Shown here one piece after another: positions 16,826 to 26,076 of a stretch of 64,000 nt of DNA; the first letter of the stretch is position 1; every line of letters starts with the position of its first letter. The position numbers were made by a program, and so were the translations under genes. The notes under the pieces are model-generated. The model did no database searches. It saw nothing but the letters and a program-made list of their open reading frames with translations, and was not told the origin of the DNA. The DNA comes from Bacillus pseudomycoides DSM 12442 (lineage in GTDB: Bacteria > Bacillota > Bacilli > Bacillales > Bacillaceae_G): NCBI RefSeq assembly GCF_000161455.1, contig NZ_CM000745.1, forward strand, positions 4,153,145 through 4,217,144. The letters are read 5' to 3'.

Positions 16826-16854
16826 TTGTGATTTAAAAAGGAACATGATAGAAT
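16826..16854 (+). promoter_or_regulatory. Promoter of the glyS T-box leader
   Basis: TTGTGA (16826-16831), 17-base spacer, TAGAAT (16849-16854), directly ahead of the T-box leader. Confidence 0.6.
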
Positions 16855-16861
16855 ATGGTCA

Positions 16862-17071
16862 TTATTATAAAATATAGTAGCGATGACAGACTTATAAGTA
16901 CTTGCACAAAAAGCGATTCAGGGATAGTGAAAGCCTGAAAAAGCAAGGAAACGGCAGTCTCGAGCAATACGTGATAAAGTGGATGTGTGTTTACGCACAC
17001 ATCAACTAGGGTGGAACCGCGGGTATACAAGCTCGTCCCTAGGCAAAAATGCCTAGAGACGAGCTTTTTTG
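16862..17071 (+). promoter_or_regulatory. T-box riboswitch (glycine) with terminator
   Basis: The conserved T-box AGGGTGGAACCGCG lies at 17008-17021. Downstream, GCTCGTC-CCTAGGC / GCCTAG-GACGAGC plus TTTTTT (17030-17071) forms the terminator; pairing of the T-box with the first strand gives the antiterminator. A GGC triplet at 16953-16955 is the candidate glycine specifier. Uncharged tRNA-Gly would bind and permit transcription of glyS. Confidence 0.9.
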
Positions 17072-17167
17072 TATTTCAAGGCGCAAGCGGCTTGCTCGAG
17101 AAATTGCCATTCAACAAGTACATCCAGTCATCGCCAATACGTTAACTTTTAAAAGGAGGATTTTATT

Positions 17168-18544
17168 ATGTATTCAATGGAACAAGTTGTAAACTTAGCG
17201 AAGCATCGCGGTTTTGTTTTCCCTGGTTCTGAAATTTATGGTGGTCTTGCAAACACTTGGGATTACGGTCCACTTGGTATCGAATTAAAAAATAACGTTA
17301 AAAAAGCTTGGTGGAAAAAATTTATTCAAGAATCTCCATACAACGTTGGTTTAGACGCAGCGATTTTAATGAACCCAAAAACTTGGGTAGCTTCTGGTCA
17401 TGTTGGTAACTTTAACGATCCAATGATTGACTGTAAAAAATGTAAAGCGCGTCACCGTGCTGATAAATTAATTGAAGATGCTTTAGATGCAAAAGGCATC
17501 GAAATGATCGTTGATGGTCTTACTTTCGATCAAATGGCTGGATTAATGAAAGAACATGAAGTAAAATGCCCAGATTGCGGTAGCGAAGACTTCACTGAAA
17601 TCCGTCAGTTCAACTTAATGTTTAAAACATTCCAAGGTGTTACAGAATCTAGCACAAACGAAATCTTCCTTCGCCCTGAAACAGCACAAGGTATTTTCGT
17701 AAACTTCAAAAACGTACAACGCTCTATGCGTAAAAAACTTCCATTTGGTATTGGCCAAATCGGTAAAAGTTTCCGTAACGAAATTACACCTGGTAACTTC
17801 ACATTCCGTACACGTGAATTCGAACAAATGGAGCTTGAATTCTTCTGTAAACCTGGTGAAGATTTAGAGTGGTTCACATTCTGGCGTAACACTTGTAAAA
17901 ACTGGTTACTATCACTTGGTATGCACGAAGAAAGCATGCGTCTTCGTGACCACGGTGAGGAAGAGTTATCTCACTACAGTAACGCAACAACAGATATCGA
18001 ATTTAAATTCCCATTCGGCTGGGGCGAACTTTGGGGCGTTGCATCTCGTACAGACTTCGACTTAAAACGTCACATGGAACATTCTAACGAGGACTTTAAC
18101 TATATCGATCCACAAACGAACGAACGTTACGTACCATACTGCATCGAACCATCTCTTGGCGCAGACCGCGTAACATTAGCATTCTTATGTGATGCATACG
18201 AAGAGGAACAATTAGAAAACGACTCTCGTACAGTTCTTCGTTTCCACCCTGCTTTAGCACCATACAAAGCAGCAATCTTACCACTATCTAAAAAGCTATC
18301 TGAAGGCGCTGGGGAAGTGTTCGCAGAACTAGCAAAAGACTTCGTGGTAGACTTTGACGAAACTGGTTCTATCGGTAAACGTTACCGTCGTCAAGACGAA
18401 ATCGGTACACCATTCTGTATCACTTATGACTTCGACTCAGTTGAAGACAAAGCTGTTACAGTACGTGACCGTGACACAATGGAGCAAGTTCGTATGCCAA
18501 TTAGCGAACTAAAAGGCTTCTTAGAGAAGAAAATCCAGTTCTAA
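17168..18544 (+). CDS. glyS: Glycine--tRNA ligase (single-chain class II)
   Basis: 458 residues, the homodimeric eukaryote/archaeal-like type rather than the alpha2beta2 GlyQ/GlyS type. Charges tRNA-Gly. Motif 1/2 region (FLRPETAQGIFVNFKNV, GKSFRNEITPGNFTFRTREFEQMELEFF) and motif 3 (EPSLGADRVTLAFL) are present. An insert with CKKCKARHRAD and CPDCGS provides four cysteines, probably for Zn. AGGAGG lies before the ATG. Expression is controlled by the T-box leader. Codon use is strongly biased, as in highly expressed genes. Confidence 0.97.
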   Translation: MYSMEQVVNLAKHRGFVFPGSEIYGGLANTWDYGPLGIELKNNVKKAWWKKFIQESPYNVGLDAAILMNPKTWVASGHVGNFNDPMIDCKKCKARHRADKLIEDALDAKGIEMIVDGLTFDQMAGLMKEHEVKCPDCGSEDFTEIRQFNLMFKTFQGVTESSTNEIFLRPETAQGIFVNFKNVQRSMRKKLPFGIGQIGKSFRNEITPGNFTFRTREFEQMELEFFCKPGEDLEWFTFWRNTCKNWLLSLGMHEESMRLRDHGEEELSHYSNATTDIEFKFPFGWGELWGVASRTDFDLKRHMEHSNEDFNYIDPQTNERYVPYCIEPSLGADRVTLAFLCDAYEEEQLENDSRTVLRFHPALAPYKAAILPLSKKLSEGAGEVFAELAKDFVVDFDETGSIGKRYRRQDEIGTPFCITYDFDSVEDKAVTVRDRDTMEQVRMPISELKGFLEKKIQF

Positions 18545-18550
18545 TGATAG

Positions 18551-18578
18551 AAAGGCTGCCTCTGGGCAGCCTCTTTTA
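18551..18578 (+). terminator. Terminator of glyS
   Basis: GGCTGCC-TCT-GGGCAGCC followed by TCTTTT. Confidence 0.8.
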
Positions 18579-18959
18579 TTGCTCACGCTTCTCTTTAATT
18601 GCAACTGTACATCTTGAAATGCAAAGTAAATCATCATTTTCATCAATGATGCGCACATCCCAAACCATTGTTGTTTGTCCTTTATGAATCGGCGTACCGA
18701 TTGCTGTTACGATTCCATCGCGTTTCGCGCGAATATGATTCGCATTTATTTCAAGACCAAAACAAATACACTTTTCTTGATCAATTAAATTATAGGAGCC
18801 TACGCTCGCTACAGTTTCTGCTAATGCAACTGATGCGCCACCATGTAAAAAACCAAATGGTTGATGTGTGCGTCCATCTACTGGCATAGTTGCTACTACT
18901 TTTTCTTCTGTCATTTCTAACAGCTCAATCCCAAGTGCATCCATTAATGTTTTCGACAT
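18576..18959 (-). CDS. yuxO: Hotdog-fold acyl-CoA thioesterase (YuxO/MenI-like)
   Basis: 127 residues, PaaI/MenI-type hotdog thioesterase. The catalytic helix HGGASVALAETVAS contains the conserved Glu after HGG (about residue 48). HIRAKRDGIVTAIGTPIHKG and the terminal CRCTVAIKE strand complete the fold. In B. subtilis YuxO lies in the comA region, and relatives hydrolyse 1,4-dihydroxy-2-naphthoyl-CoA in menaquinone synthesis; that substrate is inferred from family only. AGGAGG precedes the ATG. Confidence 0.8.
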   Translation of the reverse strand: MSKTLMDALGIELLEMTEEKVVATMPVDGRTHQPFGFLHGGASVALAETVASVGSYNLIDQEKCICFGLEINANHIRAKRDGIVTAIGTPIHKGQTTMVWDVRIIDENDDLLCISRCTVAIKEKREQ

Positions 18960-19052
18960 ACTACTTCCTCCTTTTTCTTGTTTAAAAATGTATAATTTTC
19001 CCTATTTATTTTCAAACTACCTATAGCACTTATATAAGGAGGTTCTATCTAC

Positions 19053-19796
19053 ATGAAAAACAAATTCTATATTCTATTACTCTTAGTCTCCTTGCTCATT
19101 ATTGTACCAAATTATACGAATGCAGCCCACCCTTCTAACCTGACAATCGATATTAAGCCTGTCACACAAAAAGGTAAGAAACCTTATCTTGAATATCAAA
19201 TTAGCAGACCTTATTTTAGTAATTTTTACGATACAAAATTTCAAAAAAAGTTGAATACATACTATAAAACAACTACTGATCGTTTTAAAACAACATTAGC
19301 GAAAGAAGCAAAAAAATATTATACAGAGGCTCAGGAATCAAATGCTCCTTTTCATCCATATGTTGCAAATGTTGACTATAAAGTAACATTGCAAAAATCT
19401 CCCTTACTCAGTCTCTATGTAAATTATTATCAGTATACAGGCGGAGCACACGGACTATATACATGGAAGGCGAATACATTTGATTTAAATGAAAAAAGAT
19501 TACTTAATTTGGACGACTTATTTCAAAAAGACAGTACGTATCAAGATATCATCCGCACAGAAATCGTTAGACAAATTAAGCAAAATGAAAGTATCTATTT
19601 TCCAGATGCAACTGAAAAAGTCATGAGTACAAAGAAATTTAACTATTATTTGGAACCCGATCATCTTGTCATCTATTTCTCATTATATGAAATAGCTCCT
19701 TACTCAAGCGGTATTCCACAATTTCGCATTCCATACACTTTACTTAGAGAAGCACTAAAGCCTAACTACCAAAACATTTTAATTGACAACGGATAA
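19053..19796 (+). CDS. Secreted DUF4163/DUF3298 (RsiV-like sensor domain) protein
   Basis: 247 residues. A Sec signal peptide (hydrophobic to ~22, NYTNAAHP cleavage region). The mature protein has an N-terminal DUF4163 part and a C-terminal DUF3298 part with YYQYTGGAHGLYTWKANTFDL, LLNLDDLFQ and FPDATEKVMSTKKFNYYLEPDHLVIYF, the order seen in PdaC and in the extracellular lysozyme-binding domain of RsiV. There is no membrane anchor and no catalytic domain, so it is a free binding domain, perhaps for cell wall or lysozyme-like ligands. bioY follows 50 bases later with its own operator. Confidence 0.78.
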   Translation: MKNKFYILLLLVSLLIIVPNYTNAAHPSNLTIDIKPVTQKGKKPYLEYQISRPYFSNFYDTKFQKKLNTYYKTTTDRFKTTLAKEAKKYYTEAQESNAPFHPYVANVDYKVTLQKSPLLSLYVNYYQYTGGAHGLYTWKANTFDLNEKRLLNLDDLFQKDSTYQDIIRTEIVRQIKQNESIYFPDATEKVMSTKKFNYYLEPDHLVIYFSLYEIAPYSSGIPQFRIPYTLLREALKPNYQNILIDNG

Positions 19797-19810
19797 ATGG
19801 ATTCGCTACT

Positions 19811-19848
19811 ATATTGTTAACCAAATAACAACTGGAGGTTAACAATAT
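19811..19848 (+). promoter_or_regulatory. BirA-type biotin operator covering the bioY ribosome binding site
   Basis: Perfect 12-base arms ATATTGTTAACC and GGTTAACAATAT, 14-base spacer. The core TTGTTAACC-N14-GGTTAACAA matches the BirA operator consensus. The right arm runs through the GGAGG and into the ATG of bioY. Confidence 0.88.
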
Positions 19849-20437
19849 GAGACAATTACGTGCTTTAGATTTAGCACTAGCTGCCATGTTTGTTGCGCTC
19901 ATGGCGATTGGTGCGAATATCGTATCCTGGGCACCGTTTTTACAAGTGGCTGGTATTCCACTTTCCATGCAACCATTTTTCGCAATTTTAGCAGGTCTTC
20001 TTCTTGGAAGCAGACTTGGGGCCTTATCTATGACTGTTTATATGCTTGTCGGTATTGCAGGAGCACCAATTTTCGCGCAGTTCAAAGCTGGATTTGGCGC
20101 ACTTTTAGATCCTACTGGTGGTTTTATTATCGCATTCATTATCGTTGCTTACGTATCAGGAAAACTAGTAGAACAAAGAGAAAAACCACAATTCAGTACC
20201 TTTGCAATCGCGTCTTTTACAGGAATTATTTTAACCTATATCATTGGTACTACTTATATGTATGCAGCTGTAAACTTCTGGATGGGCGGAAATATGAGTT
20301 ACAAAGCGGCTTGGACAATTATGATGTGGTTCGCGGTTAAAGATATGATCTTTACAATTATCGGTGCTATCATCTCACCTCGCATATATTATGCTGTACG
20401 TCGTTCTGCTTATCAGCATTCTCATTCGAGACTATAA
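19847..20437 (+). CDS. bioY: Biotin transporter BioY (ECF S component)
   Basis: 196 residues, about six membrane helices. BioY signature residues are seen in the N-terminal AMFVALMAIGANI, in GRL/SRLGALSMTVYMLVGIAGAPIFA, and in GGFIIAFIIVAYVSGKLVE. BioY binds biotin and works with the ECF A/A'/T module or, in some bacteria, alone; no ecf genes are next to it. The perfect BirA-type operator upstream implies repression by biotinyl-AMP-loaded BirA. Confidence 0.93.
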   Translation: MRQLRALDLALAAMFVALMAIGANIVSWAPFLQVAGIPLSMQPFFAILAGLLLGSRLGALSMTVYMLVGIAGAPIFAQFKAGFGALLDPTGGFIIAFIIVAYVSGKLVEQREKPQFSTFAIASFTGIILTYIIGTTYMYAAVNFWMGGNMSYKAAWTIMMWFAVKDMIFTIIGAIISPRIYYAVRRSAYQHSHSRL

Positions 20438-20442
20438 TAACG

Positions 20443-20476
20443 AAAAAGGAGCTACTTGAAGTAGCTCCTTTTTGTA
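20443..20476 (+). terminator. Terminator of bioY (bidirectional with gtaB)
   Basis: AAAAAGGAGCTACTT / AAGTAGCTCCTTTTT with a minimal loop. Confidence 0.85.
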
Positions 20477-21364
20477 TTAAGACTCTTGTTTCATTTGTTC
20501 TTCTAAAATTTCCTTCATCATAACAAGCATATCATCTCTTAATTCTTCATGCTGAAGTGCCATTTCAATTGTCGTTTGAACAAAGCCTAATTTTTCCCCA
20601 ACATCGTAACGCTTTCCTTCAAAGTCATAAGCAAATACACGTTGAATTTCATTTAAACTTTGGATTGCATCTGTTAATTGAATTTCACCACCTGCACCAA
20701 CATTCTGGTTTTCTAAGAACATAAAGATTTCAGGTGTTAAGATGTAGCGTCCCATAATCGCTAAGTTTGAAGGAGCTGTACCTTGCGCTGGCTTCTCAAC
20801 AAACTTTCGAACTTGATAACGACGACCTTCTTGTTCTAGTGGATCAATAATTCCATAACGATGTGTTTCTGCTTCTGGAACTGTTTGCACACCAATAACA
20901 GAAGAAAGTGTTTTATCATATTCGTCAATTAATTGACGTAAACATGGTTTTTCAGCTTGAACAATATCATCACCTAATAAAACAGCGAATGGTTCATCAC
21001 CAATAAACTTACGTGCACACCAAACCGCATGCCCTAATCCTTTTGGCTCTTTTTGACGGATATAATGAATATCAACCATTTTAGAAGAAGCTTGTACTTT
21101 TTCAAGTAACTCATATTTTTTCTTCTCTAATAAGTTTTGTTCTAATTCGAACGCATTATCGAAATGATCTTCAATAGAGCGCTTTCCTTTACCAGTAACG
21201 ATAATAATATCTTCAATTCCAGATGCCACAGCTTCTTCTACAATGTATTGAATCGTTGGCTTATCTACAATTGGAAGCATTTCTTTCGGCATCGCTTTTG
21301 TTGCCGGTAAAAAACGCGTTCCTAATCCCGCAGCGGGAATAATCGCTTTTCTCACTTTTTTCAT
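20477..21364 (-). CDS. gtaB: UTP--glucose-1-phosphate uridylyltransferase
   Basis: 295 residues (GalU/GtaB). Nucleotidyltransferase loop AAGLGTRFLPATKAMPKEMLPI at residues 11-31, VLLGDDIV near 128 with the metal-binding Asp, and KFVEKPAQGTAPSNLAIMGRY near 195. Makes UDP-glucose for glucosyl diacylglycerol, teichoic acid glucosylation and polysaccharides. pgcA, which makes its substrate glucose-1-P, lies next upstream on the same strand, 190 bases away, with a terminator between, so each gene probably has its own promoter. Confidence 0.95.
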   Translation of the reverse strand: MKKVRKAIIPAAGLGTRFLPATKAMPKEMLPIVDKPTIQYIVEEAVASGIEDIIIVTGKGKRSIEDHFDNAFELEQNLLEKKKYELLEKVQASSKMVDIHYIRQKEPKGLGHAVWCARKFIGDEPFAVLLGDDIVQAEKPCLRQLIDEYDKTLSSVIGVQTVPEAETHRYGIIDPLEQEGRRYQVRKFVEKPAQGTAPSNLAIMGRYILTPEIFMFLENQNVGAGGEIQLTDAIQSLNEIQRVFAYDFEGKRYDVGEKLGFVQTTIEMALQHEELRDDMLVMMKEILEEQMKQES

Positions 21365-21488
21365 AACAAATACCCTCTTTTCTGTTCTAATCGTCCAGTA
21401 CCTTTTCTTATTGTATGGTGTAATTCTCTATTTTCTATAAAGTGAACCTTTCATCCACCTTCAGCAAGCGAATTTTTTTCCATATGCA

Positions 21489-21527
21489 AGAAAAGAGGAG
21501 GCCGTTCTACGTTCTCCTCTTTCTTCC
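21489..21527 (-). terminator. Terminator between pgcA and gtaB
   Basis: AGAAAAGAGGAG / CTCCTCTTTCT with a 13-base loop. Confidence 0.6.
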
Positions 21528-21556
21528 TCCATTAATGGAAGTAACACTCTATCTCA

Positions 21557-23281
21557 TTATAAACGATTCATGATATCTTCTTTAATAGCAAGTAACTTTT
21601 GTTCACTATTTTGTAAGGAATCATCTTTCACACCAAAATAAAACTTGATTTTTGGCTCTGTTCCAGATGGACGTAGGCAGAACCAAGAACCATCCGCTAA
21701 TTGATATTTTAACACATTTGATTTCGGTAAGTGAATTTCTTCCTTATTTCCATCTATTAGTGATGTAATGATGCTTGCTTTATAATCTTCTACAGAATTC
21801 ACTGTTAAGCCAGCCACTTCTTTTGGTGGATTTTCACGGAATGATGCCATCATCTCTTGAATTTTCTCTGCACCATCTTTTCCTTTTAGCGTTAACGATA
21901 CAAGGTCTTCACGGAAGAAACCGTATTTCGCAAACACTTCTAATAAACCATTGTATAACGTTTTGCCTTGTGATTTATAATATGCTGCAACTTCACATGC
22001 AAATAAAACAGATTGTACTGCATCTTTATCACGGCAGAATGGACGAATTAAATAGCCATAACTTTCTTCATAGCCAAATTGAAATTCATATTGTCCACTT
22101 TCTTCATACTGCTTAATCTTCTCACCGATAAATTTAAATCCAGTTAATGTATCTACTGTATCTAAGCCATACGCTTTCGCAATTGTACGACCAATTTCAG
22201 AAGTTACGATTGTTTTTAACACAACACCGTTTTCTGGAAGTGTACCGTTTTGTTTCTTTTGTGATAATAAGTAATCAAGCATTAACGCACCCGTTTGGTT
22301 TCCTGTTAACACTTGATACTCACCAGCGTGATTACGAACAGCTACGCCAAGACGATCTGCATCTGGATCTGTTGCGATTAGCACATCCGCTCCCACTTTT
22401 TCTCCATCACGAATCGCAAGTTCAAACGCTGCGTGCTCTTCTGGGTTTGGTGATTTTACTGTTGAAAAGTTTGGATCTGGTAACTCCTGTTCTTTTACGA
22501 CTGTTACGTCTGTAAATCCAACTGCTTCTAAACCACGACGCGCTGGAATATTGGATGTTCCATGTAGTGGTGTAAAGACGATTTTTAAATCTTTTCCAAT
22601 TTCTTGTACCATTTCTTTATTGATGATGACTGTTTTTAACTGTTCTAAATATGCATCATCTACTTCTTGTCCAATGATATGTAATAAGCCATCCGCTTTC
22701 AATTGTTCCACATCAGCAACTTCTACTGTTAATTCATCTTCTACTTCATTTACGTAGCTAATTAATTCGTCTGCTTCTTTCGGAGGCAATTGTCCACCAT
22801 CTTCTCCATATACTTTATAACCGTTATATTCAGGTGGATTATGACTTGCCGTAAGAACGATTCCACTTACTGTATGTAAATAACGCACTGCGAAAGAAAG
22901 TACTGGCGTTGGGCGTAAACTTTCAAATACATATGTTGTAATGCCATGCGCACCAAGGGTAGCTGCTACTTCCATTGCAAATTCAGGTGATTTATGACGA
23001 GAATCATACGCGACAACAACGCCACGTTTCTTCGCTTCTTCACCTAATTTTTCAATAAAGTGCGCCAATCCTTTTGTTGCTTTTCGAACTGTATATACGT
23101 TTAAACGGTTCGTACCAGCACCAAGTTCTCCGCGCATACCACCTGTACCGAATTCTAAGTTTTTATAGAAGCTATCTTCTATTTTCTTTTCATCCTGCTT
23201 CATATTTTCTAGCTGTTCTTTTAGTTCTGCATCTAAGTTTACATAGGAAAGCCAGCGACTATATTCTTGTTTCCAATCCAT
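21557..23281 (-). CDS. pgcA: Alpha-phosphoglucomutase
   Basis: 574 residues, alpha-D-phosphohexomutase family. Phosphoserine loop TASHNPPEYNGYK (~142), Mg2+-binding DPDADRLGVAV (~291), sugar-binding GYEESYGYL (~387) and phosphate-binding RPSGTEPKIKFYF (~532) are all intact. Converts glucose-6-P to glucose-1-P. Together with pgi and gtaB in the same window it completes the path to UDP-glucose. GAGGAG is well placed before the ATG. Divergent from cdaS (143-base gap). Confidence 0.95.
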   Translation of the reverse strand: MDWKQEYSRWLSYVNLDAELKEQLENMKQDEKKIEDSFYKNLEFGTGGMRGELGAGTNRLNVYTVRKATKGLAHFIEKLGEEAKKRGVVVAYDSRHKSPEFAMEVAATLGAHGITTYVFESLRPTPVLSFAVRYLHTVSGIVLTASHNPPEYNGYKVYGEDGGQLPPKEADELISYVNEVEDELTVEVADVEQLKADGLLHIIGQEVDDAYLEQLKTVIINKEMVQEIGKDLKIVFTPLHGTSNIPARRGLEAVGFTDVTVVKEQELPDPNFSTVKSPNPEEHAAFELAIRDGEKVGADVLIATDPDADRLGVAVRNHAGEYQVLTGNQTGALMLDYLLSQKKQNGTLPENGVVLKTIVTSEIGRTIAKAYGLDTVDTLTGFKFIGEKIKQYEESGQYEFQFGYEESYGYLIRPFCRDKDAVQSVLFACEVAAYYKSQGKTLYNGLLEVFAKYGFFREDLVSLTLKGKDGAEKIQEMMASFRENPPKEVAGLTVNSVEDYKASIITSLIDGNKEEIHLPKSNVLKYQLADGSWFCLRPSGTEPKIKFYFGVKDDSLQNSEQKLLAIKEDIMNRL

Positions 23282-23424
23282 TTTCTTATCTCCTCTCGCA
23301 TGTCATAACTACATTATATGAAAAAAACGACAAGTATCTCAATATATTTTAAAGTATAGCAGGATTTTACTATTGTGATTTGCACACACTAATGCTATAT
23401 AATTCAAACAAAAAGGTGAGAAAA

Positions 23425-24030
23425 ATGGAAGAATGGGGATTATCAGACGAGTTAAAAATAAAAACGAAACAAATGATTGAGGTTGTAGAAGCGGAATTAC
23501 GGAGCATGAAACAAACGGTTGAACAAGACGGTGAGTGCATTTTATGTAAAATGGAAGAAATTCATCATCTACTAAGCAATGTTCAAACCCTAGCAGCTTC
23601 TTATTATTTAAAGGCATATTTATCACCATTTACATCAGGTTACGCTCCCCTTACAACAGCAATTCATCATTTAGGTGATAGGAAACATGGTGCCTTAATT
23701 GTTGTAGAAAGAAATGATTCACTTGATTCCCTTATTCAAACTGGAACAAGACTTGAAGCTTATTTAACCGTTCCACTACTGGAATCTATCTTTTATCCAG
23801 GAAATCCTCTTCATGACGGAGCTATTCTCATTAGAAGTAATCATATTGTTTCAGCAGCGAACATTCTCCCTTTAACAAAAAATATAGAGATTGATTCAAA
23901 ACTTGGAACACGCCACCGAGCTGCAATAGGTTTATCTGAAAAAAGCGATGCACTCATATTAGTTGTCTCTGAAGAAACAGGCCGCACATCTTTTGCGTTA
24001 AACGGAACGTTATATACCATTTCTTTATAA
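23425..24030 (+). CDS. cdaS: Diadenylate cyclase CdaS (c-di-AMP synthase)
   Basis: 201 residues from ATG 23425 (AAGGTGAG upstream). The N-terminal ~60 residues form the two-helix YojJ-type regulatory segment, followed by the DisA_N domain with the two catalytic motifs: DGA in PLHDGAILI and RHR in GTRHRAAIG. There is no membrane anchor, which separates it from CdaA. In B. subtilis CdaS is the sporulation-specific, soluble, hexameric cyclase whose N-terminal helices restrain activity. c-di-AMP controls K+ uptake and wall homeostasis. Lies alone between divergent pgcA and convergent pepA. Confidence 0.92.
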   Translation: MEEWGLSDELKIKTKQMIEVVEAELRSMKQTVEQDGECILCKMEEIHHLLSNVQTLAASYYLKAYLSPFTSGYAPLTTAIHHLGDRKHGALIVVERNDSLDSLIQTGTRLEAYLTVPLLESIFYPGNPLHDGAILIRSNHIVSAANILPLTKNIEIDSKLGTRHRAAIGLSEKSDALILVVSEETGRTSFALNGTLYTISL

Positions 24031-24060
24031 GAAAAGGCAGCGTAATCCGCTGCCTTTTCA
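24030..24060. terminator. Bidirectional terminator between cdaS and pepA
   Basis: GAAAAGGCAGCG / CGCTGCCTTTTC with a 5-base loop. Confidence 0.85.
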
Positions 24061-24068
24061 AAAACCTC

Positions 24069-25553
24069 TTATTCTTCTCCAAAACGGTCAACCAGTGTTG
24101 CAAGTGTACGAACCATTGCACCTGTTGCTCCTGCTGGCCCCAAATCATGTGCACTCGTTGTATCAGAAGTTCCAGCGATATCTAAATGTACCCATGGCGT
24201 TTCTTCTGCAAACTCACCAAGGAATGTTCCCGCCATTACCGCATGACCTTCACGGCCTGGTGAGTTATTTAAATCTGCGAATTTACTGTTACGAACACGC
24301 TCTTTATCGCGCTCGAAAATCGGTAATTGCCAAATCGGCTCATCTGTTTCCATCGATGCTTCTAGCACTTGTTCAAACAATGTTTCATTGTTTGTCATTG
24401 CACCCGTTGTATGGTTTCCAAGCGCTACAATGACACCGCCTGTTAACGTTGCAATATCAACAAGATAGTTCGCACCAAGTTTCTTCGCATACGTAATACC
24501 ATCAGCTAATGCTAGACGGCCTTCTGCATCTGTATTTAATACTTCAATTGTTTTACCGCTCATAGATGTAATCACATCATCTGGCTTAAATGCTGTACCG
24601 CTCACAACATTATCTGTTGATGGGATAACAGCAACTACGTTTTGTTCTGGGCGAAGTTCTCCGATAATTTCCATTGCCCCAAGAACAGCTGCAGCGCCGC
24701 CCATATCACCTTTCATGCCAACCATACCTTCACGTGGTTTTAAAGAGTAGCCCCCTGTATCATATGTAATCCCTTTTCCCACAAATCCGATAACATCCGT
24801 CCACTCTTCTTTTCCTTTATAAATAAGAGCAATCATTTTTGGTGGCTCTGTAGAACCTTGGTTTACTGCAAGTAATGCACCCATACCAAGCTCTTCCATC
24901 TCTTCTTTCTCAAGTACTTTATAATCCATATCATATTTCTCAGCTAATTCAACTGCATACTCTGCAAGTTTTGTTGCTGTTAATACGTTTGGCGGCATAT
25001 TTACAAGTGTACGAGCTGAATTTGTCGCACGTCCATGCACATACCCTACTGTTAATGCAGCTTCGATTTCTTTTGCATCTTCTGCTGTAATAACCGTAAA
25101 GTTTTCTAACTCTACACTTTCTTTTTTGTCCGTTTTATATGTTTGTAAATCATATGTACCAAGGCAAGATACTTCATTGGCAATATGCGCAACATCAATT
25201 GCGTCTAACTTATCAGTTACGAAAGAATCAAGTAAAATTGCTGCATCTTTTACTTTGTCAGCTTTTAATGTTTTAAATGCTTTACTAAGTGAAGTACGTA
25301 ATGTTTCTGTTGAGTATGCTTCTTTTTTGCCAAGACCGACAAAATAGTAGCGTTTTACATTTGTTTTTCCTAAGCTATGTAGTTTGGAAATGGATTTTTT
25401 CTTTGCACTAAGCTCTTTCTCTTCTAATAAAACTTGTAATTGTCCTTCAAATGCTTTGTCCAATTCTTGTACAAAGCCGCTCGTTTTCTCTTCTTCAAAT
25501 AAAGCAACGATTACTGCTTCATGGCTTGCTAATTCTTTTTGTACTTGAAACAT
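24069..25553 (-). CDS. pepA: Leucyl aminopeptidase (M17)
   Basis: 494 residues. Family signature NTDAEGRLAL (~341) and metal ligands in KGITYDTGGYSLK (~259) and MKGDMGGAAAV (~279); bicarbonate-binding Arg lies in the NTDAEGR motif. A Zn/Mn-dependent cytosolic hexamer that releases N-terminal residues, especially Leu. The B. subtilis counterpart is yuiE. It is the downstream gene of a minus-strand cluster (nudix-yuiB-yuiC-DUF309-pepA) interrupted by terminators. Confidence 0.95.
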   Translation of the reverse strand: MFQVQKELASHEAVIVALFEEEKTSGFVQELDKAFEGQLQVLLEEKELSAKKKSISKLHSLGKTNVKRYYFVGLGKKEAYSTETLRTSLSKAFKTLKADKVKDAAILLDSFVTDKLDAIDVAHIANEVSCLGTYDLQTYKTDKKESVELENFTVITAEDAKEIEAALTVGYVHGRATNSARTLVNMPPNVLTATKLAEYAVELAEKYDMDYKVLEKEEMEELGMGALLAVNQGSTEPPKMIALIYKGKEEWTDVIGFVGKGITYDTGGYSLKPREGMVGMKGDMGGAAAVLGAMEIIGELRPEQNVVAVIPSTDNVVSGTAFKPDDVITSMSGKTIEVLNTDAEGRLALADGITYAKKLGANYLVDIATLTGGVIVALGNHTTGAMTNNETLFEQVLEASMETDEPIWQLPIFERDKERVRNSKFADLNNSPGREGHAVMAGTFLGEFAEETPWVHLDIAGTSDTTSAHDLGPAGATGAMVRTLATLVDRFGEE

Positions 25554-25628
25554 GTTCAGCCCCCCTAGATTTCTCTATTGTCATTATAACTGCATTTTCC
25601 CTAAAATGCGATAATTCTAACTTCTCTT

Positions 25629-26003
25629 TCACTTCATATATAGAATGTGCTCCGGTAATGACGGTAAATTATGTATTTGTTCATATGGGACTTTCTCTAC
25701 CTTTTCAGGTATGATTTTCCGGCAACTTTGAATAAATACCACGACTCCGTTCACATCTAAATTCCAATACAAAGGGCAGTACGGCCTCAAATATTGCTCC
25801 GCCACTTCCAACATAAGCCGCGCTCCTTTTACATTTCCATAGCTGTAATGATACTGAGCAACTACCATCTGTAATAAGCCTTTTAAAAATAAATTGCTCC
25901 GCTCTTCTAGCCACATTTCTTCGAGTAAATCATGGCACGTATAATAATCTTCTTCATTATATTTCACGAAAAACTCATAATACGCCAAAGGATAGTCTTC
26001 CAC
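25629..26003 (-). CDS. DUF309 family protein
   Basis: 124 residues from GTG 26003 (GAGGTG upstream). The N-terminal helical pair has the DUF309 pattern YNEEDYYTCHDLLEEMWLEE and FLKGLLQMVVAQYHYSYGN. No catalytic activity is known for the family. The His in CHDLLEE and nearby Glu residues are the most conserved. 75 bases upstream of pepA on the same strand; in B. subtilis this slot has yuiD, so the content differs here. Confidence 0.8.
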   Translation of the reverse strand: MEDYPLAYYEFFVKYNEEDYYTCHDLLEEMWLEERSNLFLKGLLQMVVAQYHYSYGNVKGARLMLEVAEQYLRPYCPLYWNLDVNGVVVFIQSCRKIIPEKVEKVPYEQIHNLPSLPEHILYMK

Positions 26004-26045
26004 TTCCGCACCTCGTTTTTCTTATATTGTGAATGAAGACAAATA

Positions 26046-26076
26046 AAAAAGTCTAGTGTCAATCTCACTAGACTAT
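26046..26076 (-). terminator. Terminator of yuiC
   Basis: AGTCTAGTG / CACTAGACT, T-run on the minus strand. Confidence 0.8.
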
